From Acidobacteria bacterium SCN 69-37 (lineage in GTDB: Bacteria; Acidobacteriota; Vicinamibacteria; Vicinamibacterales; SCN-69-37): a stretch of 64,000 nt of DNA. Positions 36,702 through 45,826 of the stretch are shown here, piece by piece. Both the position numbers and the translations under genes were made by a program. The notes under the pieces are model-generated. The model saw only the letters and a list, made by a program, of their open reading frames with translations. It did no database searches and had not been told where the DNA came from. The stretch spans positions 26,225 through 90,224 of the forward strand of contig MEDJ01000024.1 in assembly GCA_001724025.1 (NCBI GenBank), read 5' to 3'. The first letter of the stretch is position 1, and every line of letters starts with the position of its first letter.

Positions 36702-37433
36702 CTACTCCCAGCTCCCGTACAGCGGATTCGGCAGCACGAAGAAACGCGCGCCGAAGTCCGCGTACGCCGCGGCGCCCTGCTGACGGATCGCCTGCGACAG
36801 CCCCGGGAAGTCCTGGATGTTGTCGCCGACCCAGGCCAGGACCTCGAGCGGACCCGACGCTCCGGGCCACGTCCCCGCGGCCACGGCCTCGAACCGCGGA
36901 TTCTTGTCCGAGGGCCCGTCGTCGGGCTGGCACAACACGACGTCGTAGGCGAGCGCACGACGGTCGAGCACCGCCCGGGTATCGTCACACGCGGTCTCGA
37001 GGCGGTTCGTCACGATCGCAATCCGGCCGCCGAGTGCACGCACCCGATCGAGAAACGCCTGCGCGCCGGGCAGCGGCACCGCGTCACGCTGCTGCACCCA
37101 CGCGCGCCAGCTTGCCGGCGTATGGGCCTGTCCGGTCCGCACGAGATCCCGCTGATAGGCCAGGTTCGAGATGACCGTCTCGTCCGCATCCAGAATCACG
37201 GCCCAGGTTCCAGCAGCCCGGCCACGCGCGGCCGTTTCCACCGCCCGGGTGGCCTGGCCATAGGTCTGCCGCACGAGCGCCTGATACTCCGCCGCGCGAT
37301 CGACCCAGGCGATGGCGGTCGAGACGTCGAGCGTCGAGGCCACGGGCGTGGCCGGACGCACGGGCGCGGAGGCGCACGCCGCGGCGGTGGCAAGGACGGC
37401 AGTGACGAGAACGGATCGTCCGACGAGTCTCAT
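36702..37433 (-). CDS. HAD-superfamily acid phosphatase (class B/e(P4) type), lipoprotein
   Basis: A 243-residue exported phosphatase. A lipobox ends at Cys in TAAACAS (near residue 19). Motif I is [13 protein letters not shown] (near residue 80), motif II AIVTNR, and the distal acidic residues [14 protein letters not shown]. The family dephosphorylates 5'-nucleotides or related monophosphates outside the cytoplasm. The ATG at 37433 begins the signal peptide; the longer frame upstream overlaps the next gene antisense. It is followed at 13 bases by the downstream-oriented hypothetical gene on the same strand. Confidence 0.85.
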   Translation of the reverse strand: MRLVGRSVLVTAVLATAAACASAPVRPATPVASTLDVSTAIAWVDRAAEYQALVRQTYGQATRAVETAARGRAAGTWAVILDADETVISNLAYQRDLVRTGQAHTPASWRAWVQQRDAVPLPGAQAFLDRVRALGGRIAIVTNRLETACDDTRAVLDRRALAYDVVLCQPDDGPSDKNPRFEAVAAGTWPGASGPLEVLAWVGDNIQDFPGLSQAIRQQGAAAYADFGARFFVLPNPLYGSWE

Positions 37434-37446
37434 GACGCGCACGATA

Positions 37447-38094
37447 CTACGACGCGCTGACAGTCCGCACCGCGTCCAGAATCGCGCGCTCGAGCCGATC
37501 GCCGATGCTGTCCCAGACTGCGGCCAGTCCGCCGCCCGACACGATGACGCCTTTGAATTGTTCGACGCACTGCCGACGCCACGCCGCACCGGCGTGCTCG
37601 AGGACCCAGGCTTCGTATGACGCAATCCATCGGAACATCGTCAACGCCGACCACCACGCGGGCGTGATCTTCGCGGCGTCGTGCGGTGGCAGGTCGGCCG
37701 GCGACCAGACCGATCGCAGCGCGGTCGCATCGAGGATCAGACGAGGCTCCGGCTCGTACCGGAACATCAGCACCGGCAGCCCGCGAGCCGGCACGACGGC
37801 CAGGCCGAATCCCCACAACGCCGCCCAGGCTCCCTCACCGAGGTCGACGTGATACGCCGTGGATCGCCGGCGATCGCCGCCGGGCGGACGGACCCGCGCC
37901 GCGCCGTGGCGCATCAGCAGATTGCCGCGCGGACGCCGCACGTCGCAGCCCCAACACCAGCACTGCTGGTTCATCACGTCGCGCAACTCGCGCCGCAGCC
38001 CTGCGGGCACGACGAACGCGCGCCGCACGGGATCGATTTCCGCAGGTCCGCGTGCGGGCCTGGCAGCGTCCAACCGCTGGGACGTCACAGACAT
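37447..38094 (-). CDS. Conserved-looking hypothetical protein
   Basis: A 215-residue soluble protein I do not recognise. A cluster [12 protein letters not shown] near residue 45 is followed by [20 protein letters not shown]. The body is tryptophan-rich ([40 protein letters not shown]). Third-position G/C bias is strong, supporting coding. It lies 17 bases from the upstream small protein gene and 13 bases before the phosphatase gene, so the three may be cotranscribed. A metal-binding role for the Cys/Trp cluster is only a guess. Confidence 0.65.
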   Translation of the reverse strand: MSVTSQRLDAARPARGPAEIDPVRRAFVVPAGLRRELRDVMNQQCWCWGCDVRRPRGNLLMRHGAARVRPPGGDRRRSTAYHVDLGEGAWAALWGFGLAVVPARGLPVLMFRYEPEPRLILDATALRSVWSPADLPPHDAAKITPAWWSALTMFRWIASYEAWVLEHAGAAWRRQCVEQFKGVIVSGGGLAAVWDSIGDRLERAILDAVRTVSAS

Positions 38095-38111
38095 GATCAA
38101 TCCCGACGGGC

Positions 38112-38588
38112 CTATACGATCGTCCGCCGGAAGCCGCGTGCAGCCAGCAGCAGGCACACGCCGGCCGGCACGACGAGCCCCGCCAGCGACGCGAACGTTG
38201 CGGGCAGGCGCGACCCGCGCGCATAGATCGCTTCGGCCGCGAGCGGCAGCACCAGGCGCACAGCGCGCGCATCGCCCACGGCCAGCGTCAGCGCGATGGG
38301 TTGCGTCGTGCCGAAGCCGGGGGCGGTCGCTGTCGCCGTGTACGCGGCCGGCGGCAGTTGCGCCAGCATGGCGACGCCGTCGTTGCCCGCGACGGCGTCG
38401 CGCGACTGGGCGGTGCCGGCGTTGGTCAGCACCACGACCGCGCCAGCAACGGCGCGGTTCTGCAAATCGACGACCGTGGCCTGAACCGTTGCAGAGGACG
38501 CCTGCGCGAATGACGATGCGGGCTGGGCCATCGCCACGAGCGCGACGATCACGAGACACGAGAGGAGCGGACGAACAAGACGCAACAT
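38112..38588 (-). CDS. Exported carboxypeptidase-regulatory-like (CnaB-fold) protein
   Basis: A 158-residue protein. It has a signal peptide (LLSCLVIVALVAMAQPASSF) and a single transthyretin-like/carboxypeptidase regulatory domain (VQATVVDLQNRAVAGAVVVL, then LPPAAYTATATAPGFGTTQP). A C-terminal helix (FASLAGLVVPAGVCLLLAAR) ends in basic residues. The layout is signal, extracellular beta-sandwich, membrane anchor. Function unknown. It resembles the N-domain of the nearby Oar-like receptor without the barrel. Confidence 0.7.
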   Translation of the reverse strand: MLRLVRPLLSCLVIVALVAMAQPASSFAQASSATVQATVVDLQNRAVAGAVVVLTNAGTAQSRDAVAGNDGVAMLAQLPPAAYTATATAPGFGTTQPIALTLAVGDARAVRLVLPLAAEAIYARGSRLPATFASLAGLVVPAGVCLLLAARGFRRTIV

Positions 38589-38840
38589 CGGGAGACTCCG
38601 GATCGGAAAAACGTCCCACCGTAGTTCGGGCCGCACAGAGCGACGAGCGCTCTCCAATCGATGGGCTGTGACGGCCGATCGGTGGACCGCTATCGGTCGC
38701 GAGCGGGCATCACTGACGCGCGCACTCGGGCGCCGGCCGACGCGCAGACGATCGACAACGCGCGGATGCACCTTGCAATCCGGACGTCGCCGGTGGCAGA
38801 CTCCGCGCAACGGACATCTCGCTCTGTCACGGACCTGCTC

Positions 38841-39626
38841 ATGCGCCCGACGATCTGGTCATGTCTCGTGATTCTGGCTGTCGTTCGACCGGCCGTTGCT
38901 GCCGCGCAGACGCCGGCGGACGTGGCGCCCGCTGCCGAATCGCTCGTGCGGACGTCGTCGAGCCATGACCGCACCGGGTGGATCCGCGCGCTGTTCGGCG
39001 AGGTGGGGCGCGACCTGGCGCGGCTGCCGTCGAACGACACGCTGGCCACGCTCGGCCTGGCCAGCGCGATCGCCGTCGCTGTTCACCCGGCCGACAGGCC
39101 GCTGACGGAGGGCGCGGCGGGATCGCGCGCACTCGGCCGGGTCTTCACGGTCGGCGAGGTGGCCGGTGGCGGCTGGGCCCACACGGCCGGGGCGGTGGCC
39201 GTGTTCGCGGCGGGCACGGCGACAGATCACGGACGCGTGCGGGACGTGGGCATCGATCTCGTGCGCGCGCAGATTCTGACGGCCATCCTCACGCAGGGCA
39301 TCAAGCTGCCGGTGAATCGTACGCGGCCCGACCGCACGCGTTTCTCGTTCCCGTCAGGACACTCGTCCGGATCGTTCGCCACGGCGACGGTGCTGGCGCG
39401 CCACTTTGGCTGGAAGGCCGGACTGCCGGCCTATGGATTCGCCGCGTACGTGGGCGCGTCGCGCCTGCAGGAGAACCGGCACTTCGCGAGTGACGTCATC
39501 TTCGGCGCCGCCATCGGCATCGTCACCGGCCGCACCGTGACGATCGGCCACGGCGATCACCGGTTCGTCCTCGCGCCTGCCGTTGTGCCTGGCGGCGTCG
39601 GGGTGACGGTCGCGCTGGCGAGATAG
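38841..39626 (+). CDS. PAP2-family phosphatase, secreted/membrane
   Basis: A 261-residue phosphatidate phosphatase-like protein with a signal peptide (SCLVILAVVRPAVAAAQ). The three catalytic signatures are complete: KLPVNRTRPD, FPSGHSSGSFA and SRLQENRHFASDV. It should dephosphorylate lipid phosphates or undecaprenyl pyrophosphate on the outer face. The start used is MRPTIW; the ORF extends 60 codons upstream through divergent promoter DNA. A heptamer repeat and an inverted-repeat element follow the stop. Confidence 0.88.
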   Translation: MRPTIWSCLVILAVVRPAVAAAQTPADVAPAAESLVRTSSSHDRTGWIRALFGEVGRDLARLPSNDTLATLGLASAIAVAVHPADRPLTEGAAGSRALGRVFTVGEVAGGGWAHTAGAVAVFAAGTATDHGRVRDVGIDLVRAQILTAILTQGIKLPVNRTRPDRTRFSFPSGHSSGSFATATVLARHFGWKAGLPAYGFAAYVGASRLQENRHFASDVIFGAAIGIVTGRTVTIGHGDHRFVLAPAVVPGGVGVTVALAR

Positions 39627-39674
39627 ACGAAACAGCCGCTCACTGTCGCGCATCCGACTGACTCAGAAGTGAGA

Positions 39675-39716
39675 ACTTCTCACTTCCCACTTCTCGGTTC
39701 CCACTTCTCACTTATC
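39675..39716. repeat. Heptamer tandem repeat (ACTTCyC)n, locus 1
   Basis: Six consecutive 7-base units: ACTTCTC, ACTTCCC, ACTTCTC, GGTTCCC, ACTTCTC, ACTTATC. More diverged units follow to about 39747. The same heptamer family occurs at 44108-44149. It lies in the gap between convergent genes (39627-39837). Confidence 0.85.
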
Positions 39717-39747
39717 CGAACGTCGAACTTCTGACTTCAAACTTCTA

Positions 39748-39839
39748 AGAGCGCGTTTCAAGACTCCGTCCTTCGCACCCTGGCGCCCCGCAGGGGCTGA
39801 AGCCCCTGCGCTCCATGGGAGAGTCTTGAAACGCACTCT
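39748..39839. repeat. REP hairpin nested in a 19-bp inverted repeat
   Basis: Outer arms AGAGCGCGTTTCAAGACTC (39748-39766) and GAGTCTTGAAACGCACTCT (39821-39839) match at 18 of 19 pairs. Inside lies the REP core GCAGGGGC-TGAA-GCCCCTGC. The right arm supplies the first bases of the stop codon of the 39838-40728 gene. A relative with similar outer arms lies at 54759-54893. It resembles a MITE or REPIN; no transposase is nearby. Confidence 0.8.
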
Positions 39840-40728
39840 AACTTCCACCCCGCGCTTTCCACACATTCGACGGCCGCACCTCTCCTGTGCCGTTGTCGAA
39901 CCACTCGCGGACGAGATCGAGGACGCCCTCGGCCGAGTCGCCGCGGATGTGGCGCGTACGGCGGGCCTGGTAGTCGGTGAAGACCGGCTCCGCGCGCTCG
40001 CGCAGCTGCCGGTCCTCGTCGACTGTCACGTGACCTTTGGGCACGGCATAGACGAAGTAATTGGTCCCCCGGATCGTCGGCAACGAGATGAAGTCGCGCT
40101 CGACGAATGCCCCGGTCTCCGCCTGCGTGTCGGCAGCCTCGACGAAGAAGTCGACAGCGTGATCGGGATAGCCGAACAGCAGGCCATACCCTCGGAAGCG
40201 CGCCGACGTCCGGTCGTACTCCACGGCCATCATCACTTCCATGGGATCGGACGAGGACGAGAGACCGTACCGGCCGAAGAAGGCCGCGCGTTCGTCGAGA
40301 ACACGGCGAAGAGCCGCGTGATTGACGACCATGGCCTCCAGCGGACGCGTGCCGTCGTACACGGCCGCGAAGTGATGTAGGTGCGCGGAGATTTCGCCGC
40401 CGCACGTCCAGACGCGAAGGATCTGGCGCAGCTCCTCCGCGTCGGCAAGATCCGGATCGTCGACACGCACGCGCGCCGATGCCACGCCGCTGCTCATGGG
40501 CTTGATGTCGGTCGCGATCGAGTAGAGCGCCTCGCCATCGAGCGCGCGCAAGAGCATGGTCTCCGCGCGGGCCCGCAGTGCCGGTGCAAGCGTCTCGAAG
40601 GGAAAGCACGCGGCTGCGTCGGCACGCGCCGCGACCTGCGCGGCTGGTACAGGCGTGGTGGTCGACAGCAGCGCGCCGGCAAGGACGCCGGCGGCTGCCA
40701 GGACGCGGGTGAATCGCTGCAAGCGCAT
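39838..40728 (-). CDS. Exported hypothetical protein
   Basis: A 296-residue secreted protein with a signal peptide (AAAGVLAGALLSTTTPVPAA). No family recognised. The body is well behaved: SIATDIKPMSSGVASARVRV, VWTCGGEISAHLHHFAAVYD, DFFVEAADTQAETGAFVERD, TNYFVYAVPKGHVTVDEDRQ. Conserved-looking His pairs (HLHH) and a lone Cys in WTCGG are visible. The TAG stop lies in the right arm of the inverted-repeat element, so the C-terminus (SNVWKARGGS) may have been altered by its insertion. It is followed by the Oar-like receptor gene end upstream. Confidence 0.7.
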   Translation of the reverse strand: MRLQRFTRVLAAAGVLAGALLSTTTPVPAAQVAARADAAACFPFETLAPALRARAETMLLRALDGEALYSIATDIKPMSSGVASARVRVDDPDLADAEELRQILRVWTCGGEISAHLHHFAAVYDGTRPLEAMVVNHAALRRVLDERAAFFGRYGLSSSSDPMEVMMAVEYDRTSARFRGYGLLFGYPDHAVDFFVEAADTQAETGAFVERDFISLPTIRGTNYFVYAVPKGHVTVDEDRQLRERAEPVFTDYQARRTRHIRGDSAEGVLDLVREWFDNGTGEVRPSNVWKARGGS

Positions 40729-40746
40729 CGGACTCGTCCCTCCGCC

Positions 40747-43700
40747 TCAGAACCCGAGCCGCAGTGACACCTGCAGCGACCGCGCGCGGCCGACCTGATA
40801 GAGCTGGTTCAGGCCCGATCCGCTGCTCGTCCCGCCAAGCTGACTGACAGCCGTCGACGTCGAACGTCCGAACGTCGACGACGTCGGATTGAAGCTGCCG
40901 CCCGGGTCCGCAAAGTTCGTCGTGTTGAGCACGTTGAACGCGTCGATGCGCAGCGTCAGATCCACCGGTCCGGTCAGATCCACGCGTCGCCGCAGCGACA
41001 GGTCGAGTTGCCGCAACGGAAAGCCGCGAATGCTGTTGCGCGCGAGCGTGCCCTGTCGTCCCACCGTCGGTACGGCGAACGCATCGGGATTCAGCCGTCG
41101 TCCACCCGGCGCCGAATCATCGTCAATCCAGAACGGTTGGCCGGCCACGACGTCCACGCGCCGGCTGCTCGCAATGTTCAACGGATCGACGGTGGTCGTG
41201 ATCACCGTGATCGGCATGCCCGATCGGTACCGTCCGATCAGGTCGAGTCCCCATCCTCCAAGCAATGTCCGGCCCACACCGGCCGCGGGCGAGGGCAGGT
41301 TCCACGTCACCGATCCCACCACGGCGTGGCGCACGTCGAAGTCACTCGGTCCCCAGTCGGCCTCCTGATCGATCAAGAATCCAGGTACGCCACCCGACGG
41401 CAGACTCGACACGGTCTCGTCCGAGATGTCGTCCATCGATCGGCCGAGCGTGTAGCTGACGAGCGCCTGCACGCCCCTGTGCAGCCGTCGCTGATACTGC
41501 ACCTGCAGGGCGTGGTAGCTTGCGCTCGATTCGTTGCGGACGAGGCTGACCGTCGCCGTGTTCGCGAACAGCGCGGGGTTCAACTCGACGACCGCGGGCG
41601 TGCCGAGCGCCGCGTTCGCGGCCTGGTTCCTGAGGATTTCCGTCTTCAGCAGCCGGCGGCCCGCGCTGCCGATGTATCCGACGGTCACCGCGTCGCGCGC
41701 GCCGATCGCCATCTCCATGCTCGCGTTCCAGTGGTGCGTGTACGGCAGCGCCAGATCGCGGGCCGCCACGTTGAATGACGACGTGAACGGCGGCGCCTCG
41801 TTGAACGGCGCGGGCGTGAGCACCGCGTCGGACAGCGGCAACGTGCCGGGTGTCGGGACACTTCGCGTGGAGTTGTAGGGGAAGCTCGTGTACCCGCGCA
41901 GCGCCGGTCCCGATCCGAGGTCGTAGTAGACGCCCCATCCGCCGCGCAGCACCACGTCGCGCCTCTCGGACAGCAGATAGGCCACGCCCACGCGCGGCGC
42001 CACGTTGCCCCGCGTGGTCTCGTAGAACCGCGTGCCTTGCGACGCCAGCGTCATCGTCAGCGGATCGTCGAGGCCATCGAACGTGTACGGCAGCAGCGGA
42101 TCGCCCGACGGCGGCGGATTCAGCTCGTACCGCGCGCCATAGGTGAGCGTGAGCCGGGGCGTGGCGCGCCACACGTCCTGCAGGAACAGCGACACGTTCT
42201 GCACGCGGAAGCGCGTTTCCGGCGCGAACGCCTGCATGCTGACGTTCACCGGTATGCCGGTGGCGAGCGCCTCCTCGACGCTGCGGAAGACATACGCGAA
42301 GCTGTAGGGACTGAAATCCGATCCCGGGTGCAGCCGCCGCCAGTCGAACCCGGCCTTCAATTCGTGCGCGCCCGCAACGACCGTGGTCGTGTGCACCAGG
42401 TTCCACTGCGCCTGCGAATTGCCGAGGCTCTTGCCGATCGTGAAATTCGCCGCCGACCGGCCGGGCTGAAACGGCATGGCCTGCGTCAGCTGCAGGTTCA
42501 CGCGCGACGACGCGCGGCTGGCAAACAAGGGGTAGAGCACGTCGAGATCGGGAATGATGGCGCCGTCGATCGGCAGGACGTTGAACTCGAACAGTCCGCG
42601 CGATCGGCTGTAGTTCAGCCGCGTGTCGTGCGCGACGCGCGGTCCCGGTGTCCATGTCGATCCCACGGTCGTCGTGGTCGTCGTCAGTTCGAACGCATTC
42701 TGGCCATTGGCAAAGGACCGCTGACTGTTGCTCGATGGCGCGTGGTTCGCGCGGCCGAACAGGCGCCAGGCCGTGCCGCCACGGTGGTCGAGCCGCAGGC
42801 TGGTCGCGTCGAACCTCGACGGCGACGACACGGCCAGACGGTATCGATCCATCAGCACGGGATCGCCGGGCTCGGCCGGGGCGTTGGGCAGCGGGAACGC
42901 GTTGAAGAGATCGCGGACGATACCCGTGGCCTGCTGACGCGCCGCGACGCTGGGCACCACGGCATACGTCACGTCCTGCGGCTGCGTGAGCCGCAGCCCT
43001 TCGTACGAAAGGAAGAAGAACGACCGGCCGCGCCCGTCGTACCCGGGCGTCCTGATCGGCCCGCCGATCACGCCGCCGAACTGCTGCTGGCGCAGCTTCA
43101 GCTTCTCGATCCCGTCGCGCCTGTTGAACCAGTCGTTCTCGTCGAGCGCGTCGTGCCTGACATAGTCGAACAGCGCCCCGCTCAGCCTGTTGGTGCCCGA
43201 TCGCGTGACGAGTGATACCTGCCCGCCCGGCGTGCGGCCGAACTCCGGCGCGTAGCTCGAGGTCTGCACCTTGAACTCCTCGAGCGCGTCGACCGACACG
43301 AGCGCATTCGTGCCGCCCGACACCGTCAGCGCGGGCAGCGACCCGGCCGCCTGCTGTGCGAACTGCGCGTTGACGCTCGTCCCGACGTTCGCGCCGACAC
43401 CGTCCACCGTGAAGTAGTTCGCGTTCGTGCGCTGGCCAGCCACGGAGAACTGCCCCGTCGACGTGATCGACGGCCGCGCCAGCGTGACGCCTGGCGTGAT
43501 CTCGAGCAGCGTCTGGAAGCTGCGGCCATTGAGCGGCAGGTTCTCGACGAATTGCCGATCCACGACCGTCCCCACGGCAGGCGACAGCCGATCGACCAGC
43601 GTCGCCGTGCCTTCCACCGTGACCGCCTCGGCCACGCCCGCGGGCCTGACAACCACGTCCACGATCGATCGCGTCTCGACGTTGACGATCACCCTCTCGC

Positions 43701-43992
43701 GAACGGGGGCGCGGAAGCCCGCCATCGTCGTCGACACGCGATAGGCGCCGGGCGGCAGGCTGACGATCGCGTAGTAGCCGGACGTGGTGGTGACCGCGCG
43801 GGACGCGACGCCTGTCGCGTCGTGCTCGGCCGTCATCGTGGCGCCGGGTACAGGAGCGCCGGTCGGGTCGGTCACACGACCGGCAATCACGCCGGTCCCC
43901 TGGCCCGCGGCCGTCGCCGGCGTGCAGAGGACCAGAGCGGTCAGGATGGTCGTGAGGGTGTGGATGAACGTCTTCGATCGTCTCGTGGTCAC
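40747..43992 (-). CDS. Oar-like TonB-dependent receptor with carboxypeptidase-regulatory domain
   Basis: A 1081-residue outer-membrane protein of the acidobacterial Oar/TonB type. Signal peptide TTILTALVLCTPATAAGQ is followed by a carboxypeptidase regulatory-like domain (GRVTDPTGAPVPGATMTAEH). The plug follows (NLPLNGRSFQTLLEITPGVT, EEFKVQTSSYAPEFGRTPGG) and the barrel ends LQVSLRLGF. The start GTG 43992 has GGAGG upstream. A LytTR-type direct repeat lies upstream, and the ABC-2 exporter is the next locus, so they are probably co-controlled. Ligand unknown. Confidence 0.88.
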   Translation of the reverse strand: MTTRRSKTFIHTLTTILTALVLCTPATAAGQGTGVIAGRVTDPTGAPVPGATMTAEHDATGVASRAVTTTSGYYAIVSLPPGAYRVSTTMAGFRAPVRERVIVNVETRSIVDVVVRPAGVAEAVTVEGTATLVDRLSPAVGTVVDRQFVENLPLNGRSFQTLLEITPGVTLARPSITSTGQFSVAGQRTNANYFTVDGVGANVGTSVNAQFAQQAAGSLPALTVSGGTNALVSVDALEEFKVQTSSYAPEFGRTPGGQVSLVTRSGTNRLSGALFDYVRHDALDENDWFNRRDGIEKLKLRQQQFGGVIGGPIRTPGYDGRGRSFFFLSYEGLRLTQPQDVTYAVVPSVAARQQATGIVRDLFNAFPLPNAPAEPGDPVLMDRYRLAVSSPSRFDATSLRLDHRGGTAWRLFGRANHAPSSNSQRSFANGQNAFELTTTTTTVGSTWTPGPRVAHDTRLNYSRSRGLFEFNVLPIDGAIIPDLDVLYPLFASRASSRVNLQLTQAMPFQPGRSAANFTIGKSLGNSQAQWNLVHTTTVVAGAHELKAGFDWRRLHPGSDFSPYSFAYVFRSVEEALATGIPVNVSMQAFAPETRFRVQNVSLFLQDVWRATPRLTLTYGARYELNPPPSGDPLLPYTFDGLDDPLTMTLASQGTRFYETTRGNVAPRVGVAYLLSERRDVVLRGGWGVYYDLGSGPALRGYTSFPYNSTRSVPTPGTLPLSDAVLTPAPFNEAPPFTSSFNVAARDLALPYTHHWNASMEMAIGARDAVTVGYIGSAGRRLLKTEILRNQAANAALGTPAVVELNPALFANTATVSLVRNESSASYHALQVQYQRRLHRGVQALVSYTLGRSMDDISDETVSSLPSGGVPGFLIDQEADWGPSDFDVRHAVVGSVTWNLPSPAAGVGRTLLGGWGLDLIGRYRSGMPITVITTTVDPLNIASSRRVDVVAGQPFWIDDDSAPGGRRLNPDAFAVPTVGRQGTLARNSIRGFPLRQLDLSLRRRVDLTGPVDLTLRIDAFNVLNTTNFADPGGSFNPTSSTFGRSTSTAVSQLGGTSSGSGLNQLYQVGRARSLQVSLRLGF

Positions 43993-44057
43993 TCTCGTCG
44001 TGCCTCCAGAAAGGAGGCATCGTCCGCGAGACCACGCGTACGATGGCGGAGTTTTCA

Positions 44058-44086
44058 ATGAATGGACGCGCGTCGCGGACGAACGG
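44058..44086. promoter_or_regulatory. Candidate LytTR operator, Oar-like receptor
   Basis: Direct repeats ATGAATGG (44058) and ACGAACGG (44079) are separated by 13 bases, giving a 21-base start-to-start distance. The same pattern occurs twice between the ABC-2 permease and the histidine kinase. It lies 66-94 bases upstream of the receptor start. Confidence 0.6.
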
Positions 44087-44107
44087 GCCACACGCCACCG
44101 CGCAGCA

Positions 44108-44149
44108 ACTTCTTACTTCCCACTTCTGGCTTCCGGCTTCCGCGCTTGT
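44108..44149. repeat. Heptamer tandem repeat, locus 2
   Basis: Six 7-base units in register: ACTTCTT, ACTTCCC, ACTTCTG, GCTTCCG, GCTTCCG, CGCTTGT, then CTTATCC. It belongs to the same family as 39675-39716. It abuts the TAA stop of the ABC ATPase gene. Confidence 0.8.
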
Positions 44150-44150
44150 C

Positions 44151-44855
44151 TTATCCGCGCATGTGATCGAGATAGATGCGCTCGAGCTCGGCGTGGCCGA
44201 CTTCGCCGGTCGCCATCTCGGCCACCAGGCGGCCATCCTTCATGATGCCGACGCGCGTGCCTGATTCCTTCGCGCGGAACAGATCGTGGGTGGCCATCAG
44301 CACCGCGACCCCCTGGCCGCTGAGCTTGCCGATCAGGTGCGAGAACTCGTTGGATGCGCGGGGATCGAGACCCGACGTCGGTTCGTCGAGCAGCAGTGCC
44401 TTGGCCTTCTTCGCGAGTGCAATCGCAATCCCGACCTTCTGCCGCATCCCCTTCGAGTACGTGCCGACGCGTCGCACGGCCGCCTCGCGCGCCAGACCGA
44501 CCTCGTCGAAGAACGCGAGCAGCTCCTCGCGGCTGTACCCATCCTGGCCGGCGAGCGCGTTGAAGCATTCGAGGTTCTCGAGCCCCGTCAGGTTCGGATA
44601 GAGCATCACCTGTTCGGGAATGTCGGCCACGTACTTCTTCGTCTCGAGCGGATGTGTCGTCACATCGAGACCGTTGATGGCCGCAGTCCCCGACGTCGGC
44701 TCGACGAAATCGAGGAACAGGTTGATCGTCGTCGTCTTGCCCGCGCCGTTGGCGCCGAGCAGGCAATAGACGTCGCCGGGCGCAATCGAGAGGTCGAGAT
44801 CGGTCAGGGCCTGATGGGAGCCGTAGCGCTTCGTGAGATGGGATGCCTGCAACAT
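44151..44855 (-). CDS. ABC-2 exporter ATP-binding protein
   Basis: A 234-residue ATPase. Walker A is GANGAGKTT (near residue 35), Q-loop region DIPEQVMLYPNLTGLENLEC, signature TYSKGMRQKVGIA, Walker B LLLDEPTSGLDPRASNEF and switch His in MATHD. GAGGTAA precedes the ATG. It sits 5 bases downstream of the permease B remnant and serves a Nat/DUF3526-type exporter. With both permeases scarred, the ATPase may be orphaned. Confidence 0.9.
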   Translation of the reverse strand: MLQASHLTKRYGSHQALTDLDLSIAPGDVYCLLGANGAGKTTTINLFLDFVEPTSGTAAINGLDVTTHPLETKKYVADIPEQVMLYPNLTGLENLECFNALAGQDGYSREELLAFFDEVGLAREAAVRRVGTYSKGMRQKVGIAIALAKKAKALLLDEPTSGLDPRASNEFSHLIGKLSGQGVAVLMATHDLFRAKESGTRVGIMKDGRLVAEMATGEVGHAELERIYLDHMRG

Positions 44856-44860
44856 GACGA

Positions 44861-45826
44861 TTACCTCGCGCACGAGTAGCGGCGCATGGAGTGGACGAAG
44901 ATGCCGCCGAGGACGCACGCGCCCGCGGCCAGGACGGCCAGTGCCGGACACGCGCGGCGCGCGACGTCGCCGGCCGACTCGTCGACGAACGTGAAGACCG
45001 GCACGGCAGCGATCGATTCGACTGGCTGCCGCGCCACGGCGAGGACGGTGAAGTGTTCGCGCCACGCGTCGTGGAATGCGGTCACCTGCGTCGTGAACGT
45101 CTCGTAGCGCACGGCGCCCGTGCCGGTCACGTCGTCGAGCACGCCGCGCAACAGCAGCGCCGGGGACAGGAATCGCAGGCGGGCGGCGAGGAGGCGCTGG
45201 TGCGTGGCCTGCGCGTCGAACGTCTCGGCGACCGGCCGAACCAGGCGCTGCACCTCGTCGGCCACGGCGGCCCGAATCGCGGCCGCGTCGGCCACGTGCT
45301 GCCCGCCGTCGGGGAGCAGGTCGGGGTGCGCCTCGAAGTACTGCGCGAGCAGCGTGCTGCCGCGCGCCGACGCCTCGTCGGACGCCTCGCGCATCACCTG
45401 CACCATCTGCACGCGCGACGGCATCGGGTAGAGCGCGCCGGTCACGACGTTCACCGCAGCCGGCACGATCACGACGAGCACCAGCCAGGCGCCGCCGGCG
45501 GCCAGCGCCGTGGTCGCGCCGCTCGCGCCTCGGGCGGCAATCGCCATCGCCACCGCAAACCAAAATGCACCGTAGAGCCCCGTCGCCAGCGTCCAGATCC
45601 CGACGCGTGACCACGTGTCCATGGCGAACGGCACGCCCGCGGCGACCACGCCGACGAGCGCCGCCAGGAGCGTCACCCCGACGACAACGGCGAACCGCAG
45701 GCCGATCCGGAGGGTGACGATCGACGACACCGTCGTGGGCTGTGCGCCGATCAGCGAGATCGTGCCGCGCTCGCGGTCGGCGGCCAGCACGTTGAACGAG
45801 ACCGCGAGGATGAACAGCGGTGATGT
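44861..45826 (-). pseudogene. ABC-2 permease B, N-terminally truncated
   Basis: This frame reads SPLFILAVSFNVLAADRERG, then TISLIGAQPTTVSSIVTLRI, several helices (VAAGVPFA, GIWTLATGLYGAFWFAVAMA, LAAGGAWLVLVVIVPAAVNV) and ends HSMRRYSCAR. The N-terminal cytosolic tail, first helix and large extracellular domain expected of a DUF3526-like permease are absent. The remaining part joins out of frame to permease A at about 45819-45826. An internal ATG at 45790 could start a shortened protein. Confidence 0.75.
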
